Counted from the stretch's first letter, positions 1 to 6,925 are shown. The stretch is DNA of 8,487 nucleotides from Mycolicibacterium malmesburyense (GCF_001050015.1 NZ_CVTB01000009.1:1-8487); one strand, 5' to 3'. A program made the numbers and translations. Notes: generated by a model from the letters alone, not told the origin.

Positions 1-465
<465 letters not shown>

Positions 466-504
466 CGGGTTGATTCCACGCACCGGGTGCGCGAGATCAA
501 CCCG
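466..504. terminator. Nested hairpin between convergent genes, candidate bidirectional terminator
   Basis: A perfect 9-bp inverted repeat, cgggttgat (466-474) and atcaacccg (496-504), encloses a second one, cgcacc (479-484) and ggtgcg (486-491); allowing a realistic 3-nt loop the inner stem is 5 bp. It lies exactly between the TGA of trmI and the stop of the DUF503 gene on the other strand, so it could end transcription in both directions. There is no run of T after either arm, as is common for mycobacterial terminators, so function is inferred from symmetry and position. Confidence 0.55.
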
Positions 505-515
505 CTAAGCGCTCG

Positions 516-812
516 CTACTCGTCGGTGCTGCGCCGCAATCCGCGCCGGACCGACAGCAGTTCGAACTCCGGGCGCGCGGCCACCAGACGCTCGGCGGCG
601 TCGAGCACCTCGACGACGTGCTCACGATCGGCGGCCACCAGCGCCACGCCGACGTTGGCCCGCCGGTGCAACTCCTGAGCACCGGTCTCGGCGGCCGAGA
701 CGGCGAACCGGCGGTGCAGTTCGGCGATCACCGGCCGGATCGCGGAGCGCTTCTGCTTGAGCGACCGGACATCGCCGAGCAGCAGATCGAATTCGAGCCA
801 GCCGATCCACAT
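516..812 (-). CDS. DUF503 family protein (YlxP-like, Rv2117 homolog)
   Basis: The 98-residue protein begins MWIGWLEFDLLLGDVRSLKQ and matches the DUF503 pattern throughout: N-terminal strand, then the S-L-K-Q-K-R-S element (residues 17-23), R-P-V-I-A-E-L-H-R-R-F-A-V-S-A-A-E (26-42), and a C-terminal half with VLDAAERLVAARPEFELLSV. Length is normal for the family (about 90-100 residues) and it looks like a soluble ferredoxin-like alpha/beta protein with no signal peptide. In Bacillus the relative YlxP is encoded beside infB and rbfA, hinting at a link to ribosome or RNA biology, but the biochemical role is not established. It starts at ATG 812-810, only 7 nt after the lppK stop, and I see no good Shine-Dalgarno, so translation is probably coupled to lppK. 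It is the last gene of a three-gene leftward unit. Confidence 0.9.
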   Translation of the reverse strand: MWIGWLEFDLLLGDVRSLKQKRSAIRPVIAELHRRFAVSAAETGAQELHRRANVGVALVAADREHVVEVLDAAERLVAARPEFELLSVRRGLRRSTDE

Positions 813-819
813 CGGCGGC

Positions 820-1362
820 TCACGGCGTCGGGGTGGGTGCCGGGCCGAGCTGCAGCAGCGCGTCGGTCGTCGAGCGCGTCAGCTGCCAGTGGTTGTCGGT
901 GAAGCGGAACAGCATCGGAAACGTGAACTCGCCGGCCTGCGGGTTGGGGGTTCGGGCCGTGACGACCGCCTGGACGACGCCCTTCGCGCCGTCGGCCCAC
1001 GACAGGTCCCTCGCCTCAAAGGTGGCCGGCGCGTAGCCACCGTCGCGCAGGGCGGTGGCGAACTTGTCCATCGATTCGGCGTCGGCGGGTGTGCCGTCCT
1101 CGATCAGGTCGAGCTTTTCGGCGCCGGGGATGTTGGGGTCGGCGATGCGCGCCAGCACGTCGGCGAGCGCCTCGGGCGGCGGCAGCGGCGCGAGCGTCGA
1201 CGGGTCGGGCGGCGGCGCGGGCGGCGTGGTGGTGGCCGGCGGGGGCGCCTCGGTCGCGGCGGGCGGCTGCGCCGTCGGTTCGTCGGCGCCGCACCCGCAT
1301 AGCCCGAGCGCCGCCGCTAACGCGACGGCGCTCAGGACTGCGAAACGGTTGGTGCGATGCAC
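820..1362 (-). CDS. lppK: Lipoprotein LppK (Mtb12-like domain)
   Basis: A 180-residue exported lipoprotein. The start is GTG at 1362-1360, preceded by AGGAG. Residues 1-23 form a signal peptide (MHRTNRF, then a hydrophobic A/L/V stretch) ending in the lipobox L21-C22-G23-C24, so C24 should be diacylated and anchor the protein outside the cytoplasmic membrane. Residues about 26-65 are a Pro/Ala/Thr-rich linker, typical of envelope proteins. A folded domain (about 66-172) follows, containing EALADVLARIADPNIPGAEK, FATALRDGGYAPATFEARDL, a beta segment VVQAVVTA, FTFPMLFRF and HWQLTRSTTDALL. The tail is PAPTPTP. It matches M. tuberculosis LppK (Rv2116) in pattern, position and length, and the domain is a distant copy of the protein encoded just upstream. 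Function is unknown; no catalytic motif is visible. The TGA (822-820) is 7 nt from the DUF503 start. Confidence 0.87.
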   Translation of the reverse strand: MHRTNRFAVLSAVALAAALGLCGCGADEPTAQPPAATEAPPPATTTPPAPPPDPSTLAPLPPPEALADVLARIADPNIPGAEKLDLIEDGTPADAESMDKFATALRDGGYAPATFEARDLSWADGAKGVVQAVVTARTPNPQAGEFTFPMLFRFTDNHWQLTRSTTDALLQLGPAPTPTP

Positions 1363-1366
1363 CGGG

Positions 1367-1371
1367 CTCCT
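1367..1371 (-). promoter_or_regulatory. Shine-Dalgarno of lppK overlapping the upstream stop codon
   Basis: On the minus strand AGGAG lies 4 nt before the GTG start of lppK (1362). Its first two bases (AG) are the last two bases of the TAG stop of the Mtb12-like gene (1372-1370). The site supports the GTG as the lppK start and suggests that ribosomes ending the first gene re-start on the second. Confidence 0.7.
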
Positions 1372-1861
1372 AGCCGACGGCGGCCAGCAGTGCCATCAGC
1401 GACTGCTTCGCCATCTGCCAGCCGGTCGGGCTCGGGCCGGGCACGAACTGGATGTTCTGGCTGGCCGTGGCGCCGGTGGCGGCGGTCGCGGTGACATCGG
1501 CCGAGACGACGGGGCCGTTCTGGACGATGTTCGTCAGCGAGAAGTTCAACGGGAACTTGCCGTCGGCGGCCGCCTCACGAAGTTTGGTGTCGGCCACGCG
1601 GCTCTCGATGCGTCCGATGCCGCCCTGGATGTAGGGCGCCTTGCTCGCGGCCGTGCCCGACGTACCCAGCGCCTGTAGCGTCTGCAGAAGCGGACCTTCG
1701 AGGTCGGGGGCCGGAGCCTGCGGCATCGGAATGTCCCAGACGACCGGGGCGACGGTCGGAGCGGAGGCCACGGTGGTGGATGCAATGGAAGTCACACCTG
1801 CCGCGGCACCGCCGACGACAGCGACCGCTGCGACACCGGTAACGAGGGCTTTCAGGGTCAC
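1370..1861 (-). CDS. Mtb12/CFP-2-like low-molecular-weight secreted antigen
   Basis: A 163-residue secreted protein of the Mtb12 (CFP-2) family, known in M. tuberculosis as a small culture-filtrate T-cell antigen of unknown biochemical function. Start is GTG 1861-1859 with AAAGGA 5 nt upstream. Residues 1-34 are a signal sequence: K4, a long A/V/G-rich core, then ASA (32-34). By comparison with Mtb12 the mature chain may instead begin near residue 45-50 (QAPAPDLEG). The domain carries family landmarks: YIQGGIGRIESRVADTKLRE, KFPLNFSLTNI, a beta strand VVSADVTATAA, ASQNIQFVPG, and the closing GWQMAKQSLMALLAAVG. The M. tuberculosis mtb12 gene is elsewhere (Rv2376c), so this is a paralog at the mpa locus, placed where that species has only lppK. 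It is the first gene of the leftward unit, with a promoter at 1895-1921. The export role is well supported; the exact cleavage site is not. Confidence 0.83.
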   Translation of the reverse strand: MTLKALVTGVAAVAVVGGAAAGVTSIASTTVASAPTVAPVVWDIPMPQAPAPDLEGPLLQTLQALGTSGTAASKAPYIQGGIGRIESRVADTKLREAAADGKFPLNFSLTNIVQNGPVVSADVTATAATGATASQNIQFVPGPSPTGWQMAKQSLMALLAAVG

Positions 1862-1866
1862 GATTT

Positions 1867-1872
1867 TCCTTT
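1867..1872 (-). promoter_or_regulatory. Ribosome binding site of the Mtb12-like gene
   Basis: AAAGGA on the minus strand lies 5 nt before the GTG at 1861, which supports the GTG start over downstream alternatives. Confidence 0.65.
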
Positions 1873-1894
1873 CGATCGGCCCAACACATCAGAG

Positions 1895-1921
1895 AGGTTA
1901 ACAGTGGTGCGGGTGTGTCAA
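1895..1921 (-). promoter_or_regulatory. SigA-type promoter for the Mtb12-like/lppK/DUF503 unit
   Basis: On the minus strand a perfect TTGACA (1921-1916) is followed after 15 nt by TAACCT (1900-1895), which fits the mycobacterial -10 consensus TANNNT. The -10 is preceded by TGT, giving an extended TGn element that can make up for the short spacer. Transcription would start near 1888, leaving a leader of about 27 nt with the AAAGGA ribosome site. Confidence 0.6.
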
Positions 1922-1936
1922 ATTGCTACACCGCAC
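1907..1936. promoter_or_regulatory. Imperfect inverted repeat in the divergent control region, possible operator
   Basis: Arms gtgcgggtgt (1907-1916) and acaccgcac (1928-1936) are complementary over 9 bp with one bulged G, separated by 11 nt. The site covers the -35 box of the leftward promoter and reaches the place where a -35 for mpa would lie. The layout suits a dimeric regulator binding one face of the helix, but no known operator consensus is recognised, and chance symmetry in GC-rich DNA is possible. Confidence 0.35.
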
Positions 1937-1955
1937 ACAAAGGCTGAATCGCCGG

Positions 1956-1961
1956 TAGCGT
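1956..1961 (+). promoter_or_regulatory. Candidate -10 element for mpa
   Basis: TAGCGT fits TANNNT and is the only such match between 1921 and the mpa start. It predicts a start near 1968 and a leader of about 38 nt. No convincing -35 is seen at the proper distance (1933-1938 reads gcacac). Confidence 0.35.
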
Positions 1962-1993
1962 TGAAGTTGTTACTGCACCAACTCTCGGTGCGG

Positions 1994-2000
1994 GGAGGGG
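1994..2000 (+). promoter_or_regulatory. Strong ribosome binding site of mpa
   Basis: GGAGGGG ends 6 nt before the ATG at 2007 and fixes the mpa start. A small inverted repeat, gcacc (1975-1979) and ggtgc (1987-1991), lies just before it and could form a weak leader hairpin that leaves the site free. Confidence 0.75.
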
Positions 2001-2006
2001 CGCAAC

Positions 2007-3845
2007 ATGAGTGAATCGGAGCGTTCTGACGCTTTCGCAGAGGGTTTTGACCCTCAAGGATCCGGGATGTCCAGTGACGAAGCGGCCGAGCTCGAGGAGC
2101 TCCGCCGCGAGGCCGCGATCCTGCGAGAGCAGCTGGAGAACGCGGTCGGCCCCCAGAGTGGTTTGCGCAGCGCTCGGGACGTCCATCAGCTCGAGGCGCG
2201 CATCGACTCACTCGCCGCCCGCAACGCCAAGCTGATGGAGACACTCAAGGAGGCTCGTCAGCAGCTGCTCGCCTTGCGCGAAGAGGTTGATCGCCTGGGA
2301 CAGCCGCCGAGTGGTTACGGCGTGCTGCTGGGTGTCCAGGACGACGACACCGTCGACGTGTTCACCTCCGGGCGCAAGATGCGGCTGACGTGCTCCCCGA
2401 ACATCGACACCAACCTGCTCAAGCAGGGCCAGACCGTCCGCCTGAACGAAGCCCTGACCGTCGTCGAGGCCGGCAACTTCGAGGCCGTCGGCGAGATCAG
2501 CACCCTGCGCGAGATCCTGTCCGACGGACACCGCGCGCTGGTGGTCGGGCACGCAGACGAGGAGCGCATCGTCTGGCTGGCCGAGCCGCTGGTCGCCGCG
2601 AGCGACCTGCCCGACGGCTACGAGGACGCGATCGACGACAGCCGGCCCCGCAAGCTGCGCCCGGGTGACTCGCTGCTCGTCGACACCAAGGCCGGGTACG
2701 CCTTCGAGCGGATCCCCAAGGCCGAGGTCGAGGACCTCGTCCTCGAAGAGGTGCCCGACGTCAGCTACAACGACATCGGCGGCCTCGGCAGGCAGATCGA
2801 GCAGATCCGCGACGCCGTCGAGCTGCCGTTCCTGCACAAGGAGCTGTACCGGGAGTACTCGCTGCGCCCGCCCAAGGGTGTGCTGCTCTACGGTCCGCCC
2901 GGTTGCGGTAAAACGCTGATCGCCAAGGCGGTCGCCAATTCGCTGGCCAAGAAGATGGCCGAGGTGCGTGGCGACGACGCCCGCGAGGCGAAGAGCTACT
3001 TCCTCAACATCAAGGGTCCGGAGCTGCTGAACAAGTTCGTCGGTGAGACCGAGCGTCACATCCGGCTGATCTTCCAGCGCGCGCGGGAGAAGGCCTCCGA
3101 GGGCACCCCGGTGATCGTGTTCTTCGACGAGATGGACTCGATCTTCCGCACCCGCGGCACCGGCGTGAGCTCAGATGTGGAGACGACGGTTGTGCCGCAG
3201 CTGCTTTCGGAGATCGACGGCGTGGAGGGGCTGGAGAACGTCATCGTCATCGGCGCCTCCAACCGCGAAGACATGATCGATCCGGCGATCCTGCGGCCCG
3301 GCCGCCTGGACGTGAAGATCAAGATCGAGCGTCCGGATGCCGAAGCGGCGCAGGACATCTTCAGCAAGTACCTCACCGAAGAACTGCCGGTCAACGAGGA
3401 CGACCTCGCGGAGTTCGGCGGCGACCGGTTGCTGACGATCAAGGCGATGATCGAGAAGGTCGTCGACCGGATGTACGCCGAGATCGACGACAACCGCTTC
3501 CTGGAGGTGACCTACGCCAACGGCGACAAAGAGGTCATGTACTTCAAGGACTTCAACTCCGGTGCGATGATCCAGAACGTCGTCGACCGGGCCAAGAAGT
3601 ACGCGATCAAGTCGGTGCTGGAGACGGGCAGCAAGGGTCTTCGGATCCAGCATCTGCTGGACTCGATCGTCGACGAGTTCGCCGAGAACGAGGACCTGCC
3701 CAACACCACCAATCCCGATGACTGGGCCCGGATCTCGGGTAAGAAGGGCGAGCGGATCGTCTACATCCGCACGCTGGTCACCGGCAAGTCGTCGAGCGCC
3801 AGCAGGGCTATCGATACCGAGTCGAACCTGGGTCAGTACCTGTAG
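2007..3845 (+). CDS. mpa: Proteasome-associated AAA+ ATPase Mpa (ARC)
   Basis: Mpa is the cytosolic hexameric ATPase that binds Pup on tagged proteins, unfolds them with ATP and threads them into the 20S proteasome. At 612 residues it matches the family (609 in M. tuberculosis). The N-terminus is acidic and flexible; residues about 24-98 are heptad-rich coiled coil (Pup-binding region), interrupted near 47-56; about 99-245 are the tandem OB folds. The AAA+ domain has Walker A GPPGCGKT (296-303), a pore-loop region around [20 protein letters not shown], Walker [10 protein letters not shown] (369-377, D374/E375), sensor-1 Asn419 in GASNRED, and the arginine-finger region RPGRLD (430-435). The C-terminus ends GQYL with penultimate Tyr611, the motif that docks on the proteasome alpha ring. 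Lys594 lines up with the M. tuberculosis lysine K591 reported to be pupylated. ATG 2007 follows a strong ribosome site. All key residues are intact. Confidence 0.98.
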   Translation: MSESERSDAFAEGFDPQGSGMSSDEAAELEELRREAAILREQLENAVGPQSGLRSARDVHQLEARIDSLAARNAKLMETLKEARQQLLALREEVDRLGQPPSGYGVLLGVQDDDTVDVFTSGRKMRLTCSPNIDTNLLKQGQTVRLNEALTVVEAGNFEAVGEISTLREILSDGHRALVVGHADEERIVWLAEPLVAASDLPDGYEDAIDDSRPRKLRPGDSLLVDTKAGYAFERIPKAEVEDLVLEEVPDVSYNDIGGLGRQIEQIRDAVELPFLHKELYREYSLRPPKGVLLYGPPGCGKTLIAKAVANSLAKKMAEVRGDDAREAKSYFLNIKGPELLNKFVGETERHIRLIFQRAREKASEGTPVIVFFDEMDSIFRTRGTGVSSDVETTVVPQLLSEIDGVEGLENVIVIGASNREDMIDPAILRPGRLDVKIKIERPDAEAAQDIFSKYLTEELPVNEDDLAEFGGDRLLTIKAMIEKVVDRMYAEIDDNRFLEVTYANGDKEVMYFKDFNSGAMIQNVVDRAKKYAIKSVLETGSKGLRIQHLLDSIVDEFAENEDLPNTTNPDDWARISGKKGERIVYIRTLVTGKSSSASRAIDTESNLGQYL

Positions 3846-3853
3846 ACCTCACC

Positions 3854-3882
3854 GCGCGAGCGATTTGCGCACGCTCTCGCGC
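3854..3882 (+). terminator. GC-rich hairpin after mpa, possible terminator
   Basis: gcgcgag (3854-3860) and ctcgcgc (3876-3882) are perfectly complementary over 7 bp with a 15-nt loop; an alternative pairing uses agcg/cgct (3859-3862 with 3872-3875) to tighten the loop. It begins 9 nt after the mpa stop and has no T-tract. It lies just upstream of the promoter of the next gene, so it may separate mpa transcription from it, but it could also be chance in this GC-rich sequence. Confidence 0.35.
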
Positions 3883-3891
3883 CTCGCGGGA

Positions 3892-3897
3892 TACCGT
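3892..3897 (+). promoter_or_regulatory. -10 element giving a likely leaderless transcript of the downstream gene
   Basis: TACCGT fits TANNNT and lies 6 nt before the ATG at 3904, so transcription would start at or next to the A of the start codon. There is no Shine-Dalgarno at the right distance, which agrees with a leaderless mRNA, a common form in mycobacteria. No clear -35 is visible. Confidence 0.5.
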
Positions 3898-3903
3898 CGC
3901 GTC

Positions 3904-4530
3904 ATGTCAGACGACGACCTGTCGACCACCGGCGATGTGTTCGGCCAGCGATACGGTGAGGTGCTGCTCGTTCGGGCCACGCCCTCGGGCGCCGAAGCCA
4001 CGGTGTACAACACCTTCCCGCTCAACGACTGCCCGGCCGAGCTGTGGAACGCGCTGGACGCGCAGGCCATCGCCGAAGAGAACGGCGCGGTCGCCACGCT
4101 GTTGAACGGGCCGCGCTACTGGCTGATGAGCAGCATCGGCAAGCGGGGCCGGGAGACGTTGGAGCGCAAGAGCTTCGGCGGTATCGAGATGCTGTGCCAG
4201 GCCACCGTCAAGCTCGCGTCGATGAACCCGGCCCCGTATCAGCTCAACCGGGTGGACCGTAAGGCGGTCTTCACGTTCGACGCCGGGCGGGAGATCTACG
4301 AGCTCATCGACCCGGACGGGCGGCGCTGGATCATGCAGACCTACAGCCAGACCGTCGACCCGTCGCTGACGTTGGACGACCTGCCCGGCCTCGCCGCCAG
4401 GCTGTCGCTGCCCGAAGGCTGGACCTATCAGGCGCGCACGCTGACCGAGCCGCTCGTCGTCGACACCGCCACCGAGGACGCCTGTGTGACACAGGACGAC
4501 CTCGCCAACAGCTACTCGCTGCAGACGTAG
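3904..4530 (+). CDS. Conserved protein of unknown function between mpa and dop (Rv2114-like)
   Basis: A 208-residue protein starting MSDDDLSTTGDVFGQRYGEV. The frame is open back into mpa, but ATG 3904 is chosen because a -10 box sits 6 nt upstream and the segment before it overlaps mpa in another frame. It is soluble-looking, with no signal peptide or membrane segment. Visible stretches likely to be conserved are YGEVLLVRATPSGAEATVYN (17-36) running into TFPLNDCPAELW (37-48), NGPRYWLMS (68-76), the basic KRGRETLERKSFGGIEM (80-96), YELIDPDGRRWIMQTYSQ (132-149, probable beta strands), DDLPGLAARLSLPEGWTYQAR (158-178) and DDLANSYSLQT (198-208). Position and length match M. tuberculosis Rv2114 (207 residues, unknown). 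I recognise no catalytic motif. Its conserved place beside mpa suggests, but does not show, a link to the proteasome pathway. It ends 4 nt from the convergent membrane gene. Confidence 0.85.
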   Translation: MSDDDLSTTGDVFGQRYGEVLLVRATPSGAEATVYNTFPLNDCPAELWNALDAQAIAEENGAVATLLNGPRYWLMSSIGKRGRETLERKSFGGIEMLCQATVKLASMNPAPYQLNRVDRKAVFTFDAGREIYELIDPDGRRWIMQTYSQTVDPSLTLDDLPGLAARLSLPEGWTYQARTLTEPLVVDTATEDACVTQDDLANSYSLQT

Positions 4531-4534
4531 GGCA

Positions 4535-5686
4535 CTAGCGGGCGGGCTCCATCGCCAGATAGGCGTCGCGGCCGGCCAGGCTGACCGCGACATCGGCGAT
4601 CAGCGGGTCGAAGAAGCGCTCCCGATACAACGGGTCCACGCTGGTGCTCACGGTGAAGTACAACCCGGACAGCACGGCGACGAACAGCGATACGTGCACG
4701 ATGGTCTGTGGGACGGGCACGTTGATCCCGAACCACGTTCCCGGGCACGGCGGTTGACCGACCGAACAGGCCTCCTCCGACGACCACAGCACCGCGACGT
4801 CGTCGGGGATCGCGACGATACCCAGCGCGAGGAAGAAGACGAACAGGCCCGTCGTGAAGAACACCACCTGGATCGCCTGGGAAAAGACCATCACCGCAAC
4901 GACATTGACCTGCTCGGCCAACGACAGCGGCGGGCGTTCCAGGCGCGTCCCGGGCGCGACGGCCAACGGCGTGCCCTCGAGCAGCTTCGCGGGATCGTTT
5001 CGTTCGGCGCGATCCTCGCGCAGCGCGCGGACCTCGTCGCGGATGGTCGTGACCACGAACAGCAGCGCCACCAGAGCCAGGAATCCGATTGTCTGCCAGA
5101 GCCGTTGGCGCGGCATCCGCGCGGCCAGCTGCCACAGCTCGCCGGTGAAGTACACGACGACGGTCAGCATCAACAGCGGCAGCGCGCGGCTCATCAGCGT
5201 CCCGAGCGCCCCCAGTTGCACCCACGCGAAACGCAGCGCCCACAAGCCGATCGCCCCGATGCCCAGGTAGGTGAGCCAGATCGCGAGCACGGCGACGACC
5301 GCGAATCCCGCCGCCCCGGCCACCGCGATCCCGGAAAACCCGCTGTCGGCGAAGGGAAGTCCGAACACGAACACCGCCATCACCGCCAAGGCGGCCGAGC
5401 GCCGGCCCGCCTCGCTCTGCGTCGTGCCCATGCGGCGCAGCAGGTGCAATCCGAACGGCGCCGCGACCAGCGCTGCGGTCAGCACGCCCAACCGGATCAC
5501 GTAGCCGACGTCGCGGTCGTCGCCGGTGAGGTTGGTCAGCAGCATCATCAGCGAGATCAGCGCTCCCACACCGCTGACCATCGGGGCGGAGCGTTCGATC
5601 AGCGCGCCGGAGCGGACCCGCCGGGTGAGTACCAGCGGCAGCCCGCGGTGCAGGAACCAGTCGTGCACCCGACGCATGTCCGACAC
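4535..5686 (-). CDS. Multi-pass membrane protein, paralog 1 (Rv2113-like)
   Basis: A 383-residue integral membrane protein of unknown function, related to M. tuberculosis Rv2113. A cytoplasmic-looking N-terminus (VHDWFLHRGLPLVLTRRVRS) precedes hydrophobic segments at about 35-53, 62-83, 98-113, 119-152 (one or two passes), 168-186, 196-215, 261-293 (perhaps two) and 327-349. A charged loop at 216-260 contains RDEVRALREDRAERND and LEGTPLAVAPG; the C-terminal tail is RERFFDPLIADVAVSLAGRD. A Cys pair, C307 and C314, sits in the loop before the last segment and could form a disulfide if outside the membrane; the neighbouring paralog lacks both. Start is GTG 5686 or ATG 5677; neither has a clear ribosome site. 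A weak -10-like CACAAT lies 6 nt before the GTG. It follows its paralog by 36 nt, so co-transcription is likely. No transporter or enzyme signature was recognised. Confidence 0.85.
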   Translation of the reverse strand: MSDMRRVHDWFLHRGLPLVLTRRVRSGALIERSAPMVSGVGALISLMMLLTNLTGDDRDVGYVIRLGVLTAALVAAPFGLHLLRRMGTTQSEAGRRSAALAVMAVFVFGLPFADSGFSGIAVAGAAGFAVVAVLAIWLTYLGIGAIGLWALRFAWVQLGALGTLMSRALPLLMLTVVVYFTGELWQLAARMPRQRLWQTIGFLALVALLFVVTTIRDEVRALREDRAERNDPAKLLEGTPLAVAPGTRLERPPLSLAEQVNVVAVMVFSQAIQVVFFTTGLFVFFLALGIVAIPDDVAVLWSSEEACSVGQPPCPGTWFGINVPVPQTIVHVSLFVAVLSGLYFTVSTSVDPLYRERFFDPLIADVAVSLAGRDAYLAMEPAR

Positions 5687-5722
5687 GGGCTCATTGTGCG
5701 CGAAACCCGCTCCCAGAGGCGC

Positions 5723-6892
5723 TCACCGCGCCGCAACGGCGGCCCGGTAGCGGTTGCGGGCGGTCAGCGTGAGGCGCAGATCGTCGACCACAGGCGCGAT
5801 GAACCGGTCGTGATAGGCGTCGTCACCGACCGCCCGCGCGCTGACGTACATGAACGTCAGCGCGCCGAGGAACAGCGTCACCTGGATGAGGGCGTCGGGA
5901 ACCGGGATCGTCATGCCGAGGAACTGCCCGTCGCTGGAACTGTTGCGTGTCCACGCCGCAAGCAGTTCGGGGGAGAGCAGGATCATCCCCAGGACGAGGA
6001 ACAGCAGCGCCGTGACCGCCGCGACCACCATGATGTGGGCCAGTTGCGACGCGGCGAGCACGAAGTACACGTTGAACCGCTCGGCGCGGCTCAGCGGTTT
6101 CACGGTCGCGGGATCCGGCATGGCCGAAAACGGCGTGCCGTCCAGCCTGGCGGCGTGTCCCGGGTCGGGTTCGGCGGCGTTCACCATGGGCCGCAACCGA
6201 TCCACGATCACCGACACCACGAACGCCGCCGCGATGGCGGTGAGGAACCACAGCGCCAACCACAGCCGGGTGCGCGAGATCGTCGCGGCCATCAGCCACA
6301 CCGGCGAGTTGAAGAACACCAAGAACGTCAACAGCAGCACGGGCAGCGCCCGCAGCAGCAGCGAACCCGCCGCGCTCAGATGCGCCAGCGTCACCCGAGC
6401 GGTCCACCCCAGGATCGAGCCGACGCCGGATGCGGTGAGCGCCAGGATCGCCGCGATGGACACCGCGACCCATAACAGGTTCCGCGGCAGATACGGGCCC
6501 GGGCCGCCGAACACCCCACCCAGCACCGCGACGGCGACAGCGACCGCCGCCGCCACGAGCCGACCGCGCTGCGTCGCGATCCGCGAGACCCACCAGCCGA
6601 CGACGGACACCGCGGGCAGCACCAACACCAGCAGCGCGAGCACGAACCATTCGCCGCGCGTCGGTCGGCCGTCGATGTCGATCGCGTGCTGACCCGTCAA
6701 CGACACCACCGCGATGGTGTTGGCCATCAGCACCGCGAATCCGGCCAGCGCGGGCGCCGAACGCGACCACAGCTGGCGGACCGACCGGCTGGGCCGTAAC
6801 ACCGCGGGCAGCCCATGGGTGAGGAACCAGCGTTCGGCGGCCTGGCGCTGCGCCGCGTCGAGGCGGGGGAGATCCGCCGGATCGGATGGCAC
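5723..6892 (-). CDS. Multi-pass membrane protein, paralog 2 (Rv2113-like)
   Basis: A 389-residue integral membrane protein of unknown function, clearly homologous to the one encoded next to it. Shared blocks in the same order are [11 protein letters not shown] (22-32; WFLHRGLPLVL in the other), RSAP (44-47), [14 protein letters not shown] (181-194; RALPLLMLTVVVYF), the RLW start of the next helix (209-211), [10 protein letters not shown] (250-259; LEGTPLAVAP), [24 protein letters not shown] (329-341; VPVPQTIVHVSLF) and a tail [20 protein letters not shown]. Hydrophobic segments are near 47-65, 82-104, 112-127, 138-160, 181-200, 209-230, 274-306 and 333-352. Start is GTG 6892; a TAGCCT box ending 6 nt before it suggests a leaderless transcript. 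The start is only 40 nt from divergent dop. The single M. tuberculosis gene Rv2113 lies in the same place, so this pair looks like a lineage duplication, or loss of one copy elsewhere. Confidence 0.87.
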   Translation of the reverse strand: MPSDPADLPRLDAAQRQAAERWFLTHGLPAVLRPSRSVRQLWSRSAPALAGFAVLMANTIAVVSLTGQHAIDIDGRPTRGEWFVLALLVLVLPAVSVVGWWVSRIATQRGRLVAAAVAVAVAVLGGVFGGPGPYLPRNLLWVAVSIAAILALTASGVGSILGWTARVTLAHLSAAGSLLLRALPVLLLTFLVFFNSPVWLMAATISRTRLWLALWFLTAIAAAFVVSVIVDRLRPMVNAAEPDPGHAARLDGTPFSAMPDPATVKPLSRAERFNVYFVLAASQLAHIMVVAAVTALLFLVLGMILLSPELLAAWTRNSSSDGQFLGMTIPVPDALIQVTLFLGALTFMYVSARAVGDDAYHDRFIAPVVDDLRLTLTARNRYRAAVAAR

Positions 6893-6898
6893 GGTCGC

Positions 6899-6904
6899 AG
6901 GCTA
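6899..6904 (-). promoter_or_regulatory. -10 element of the leftward membrane-protein unit
   Basis: TAGCCT on the minus strand (6904-6899) fits TANNNT and ends 6 nt before the GTG start at 6892, so the transcript would begin at the start codon. The -35 position (about 6922-6927) coincides with the dop -10 box on the other strand and has no good TTGACA match. Confidence 0.5.
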
Positions 6905-6919
6905 CTTTCCGCCGTCACC

Positions 6920-6925
6920 TAGTCT
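6920..6925 (+). promoter_or_regulatory. -10 element of dop, likely leaderless
   Basis: TAGTCT fits TANNNT and lies 7 nt before the ATG at 6933, placing the transcription start at the start codon. No Shine-Dalgarno precedes the ATG. The expected -35 position (about 6897-6902) lies on the -10 of the divergent membrane gene. Confidence 0.55.

Noticed and set aside
757..1678. Plus-strand open frames at 757-1302 and 1055-1678
   Set aside because: They mirror lppK and the Mtb12-like gene, whose minus-strand products have signal peptides, a lipobox and family motifs.
2208..3059. A 283-codon open frame on the minus strand inside mpa
   Set aside because: Antisense shadow of mpa with repetitive Leu/Val/Gly/Asp composition and no recognisable domain.
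3718..3903. N-terminal extension of the unknown gene into mpa
   Set aside because: It would overlap the mpa end by 128 bases in another frame, its translation is Arg/Ser-rich noise, and the ATG at 3904 has a promoter box placed for a leaderless start.
4694..6475. A 593-codon open frame on the plus strand
   Set aside because: It is antisense to both membrane-protein genes, crosses their boundary, and is an Arg/His/Gln-rich composition artefact of high-GC DNA with no domain.
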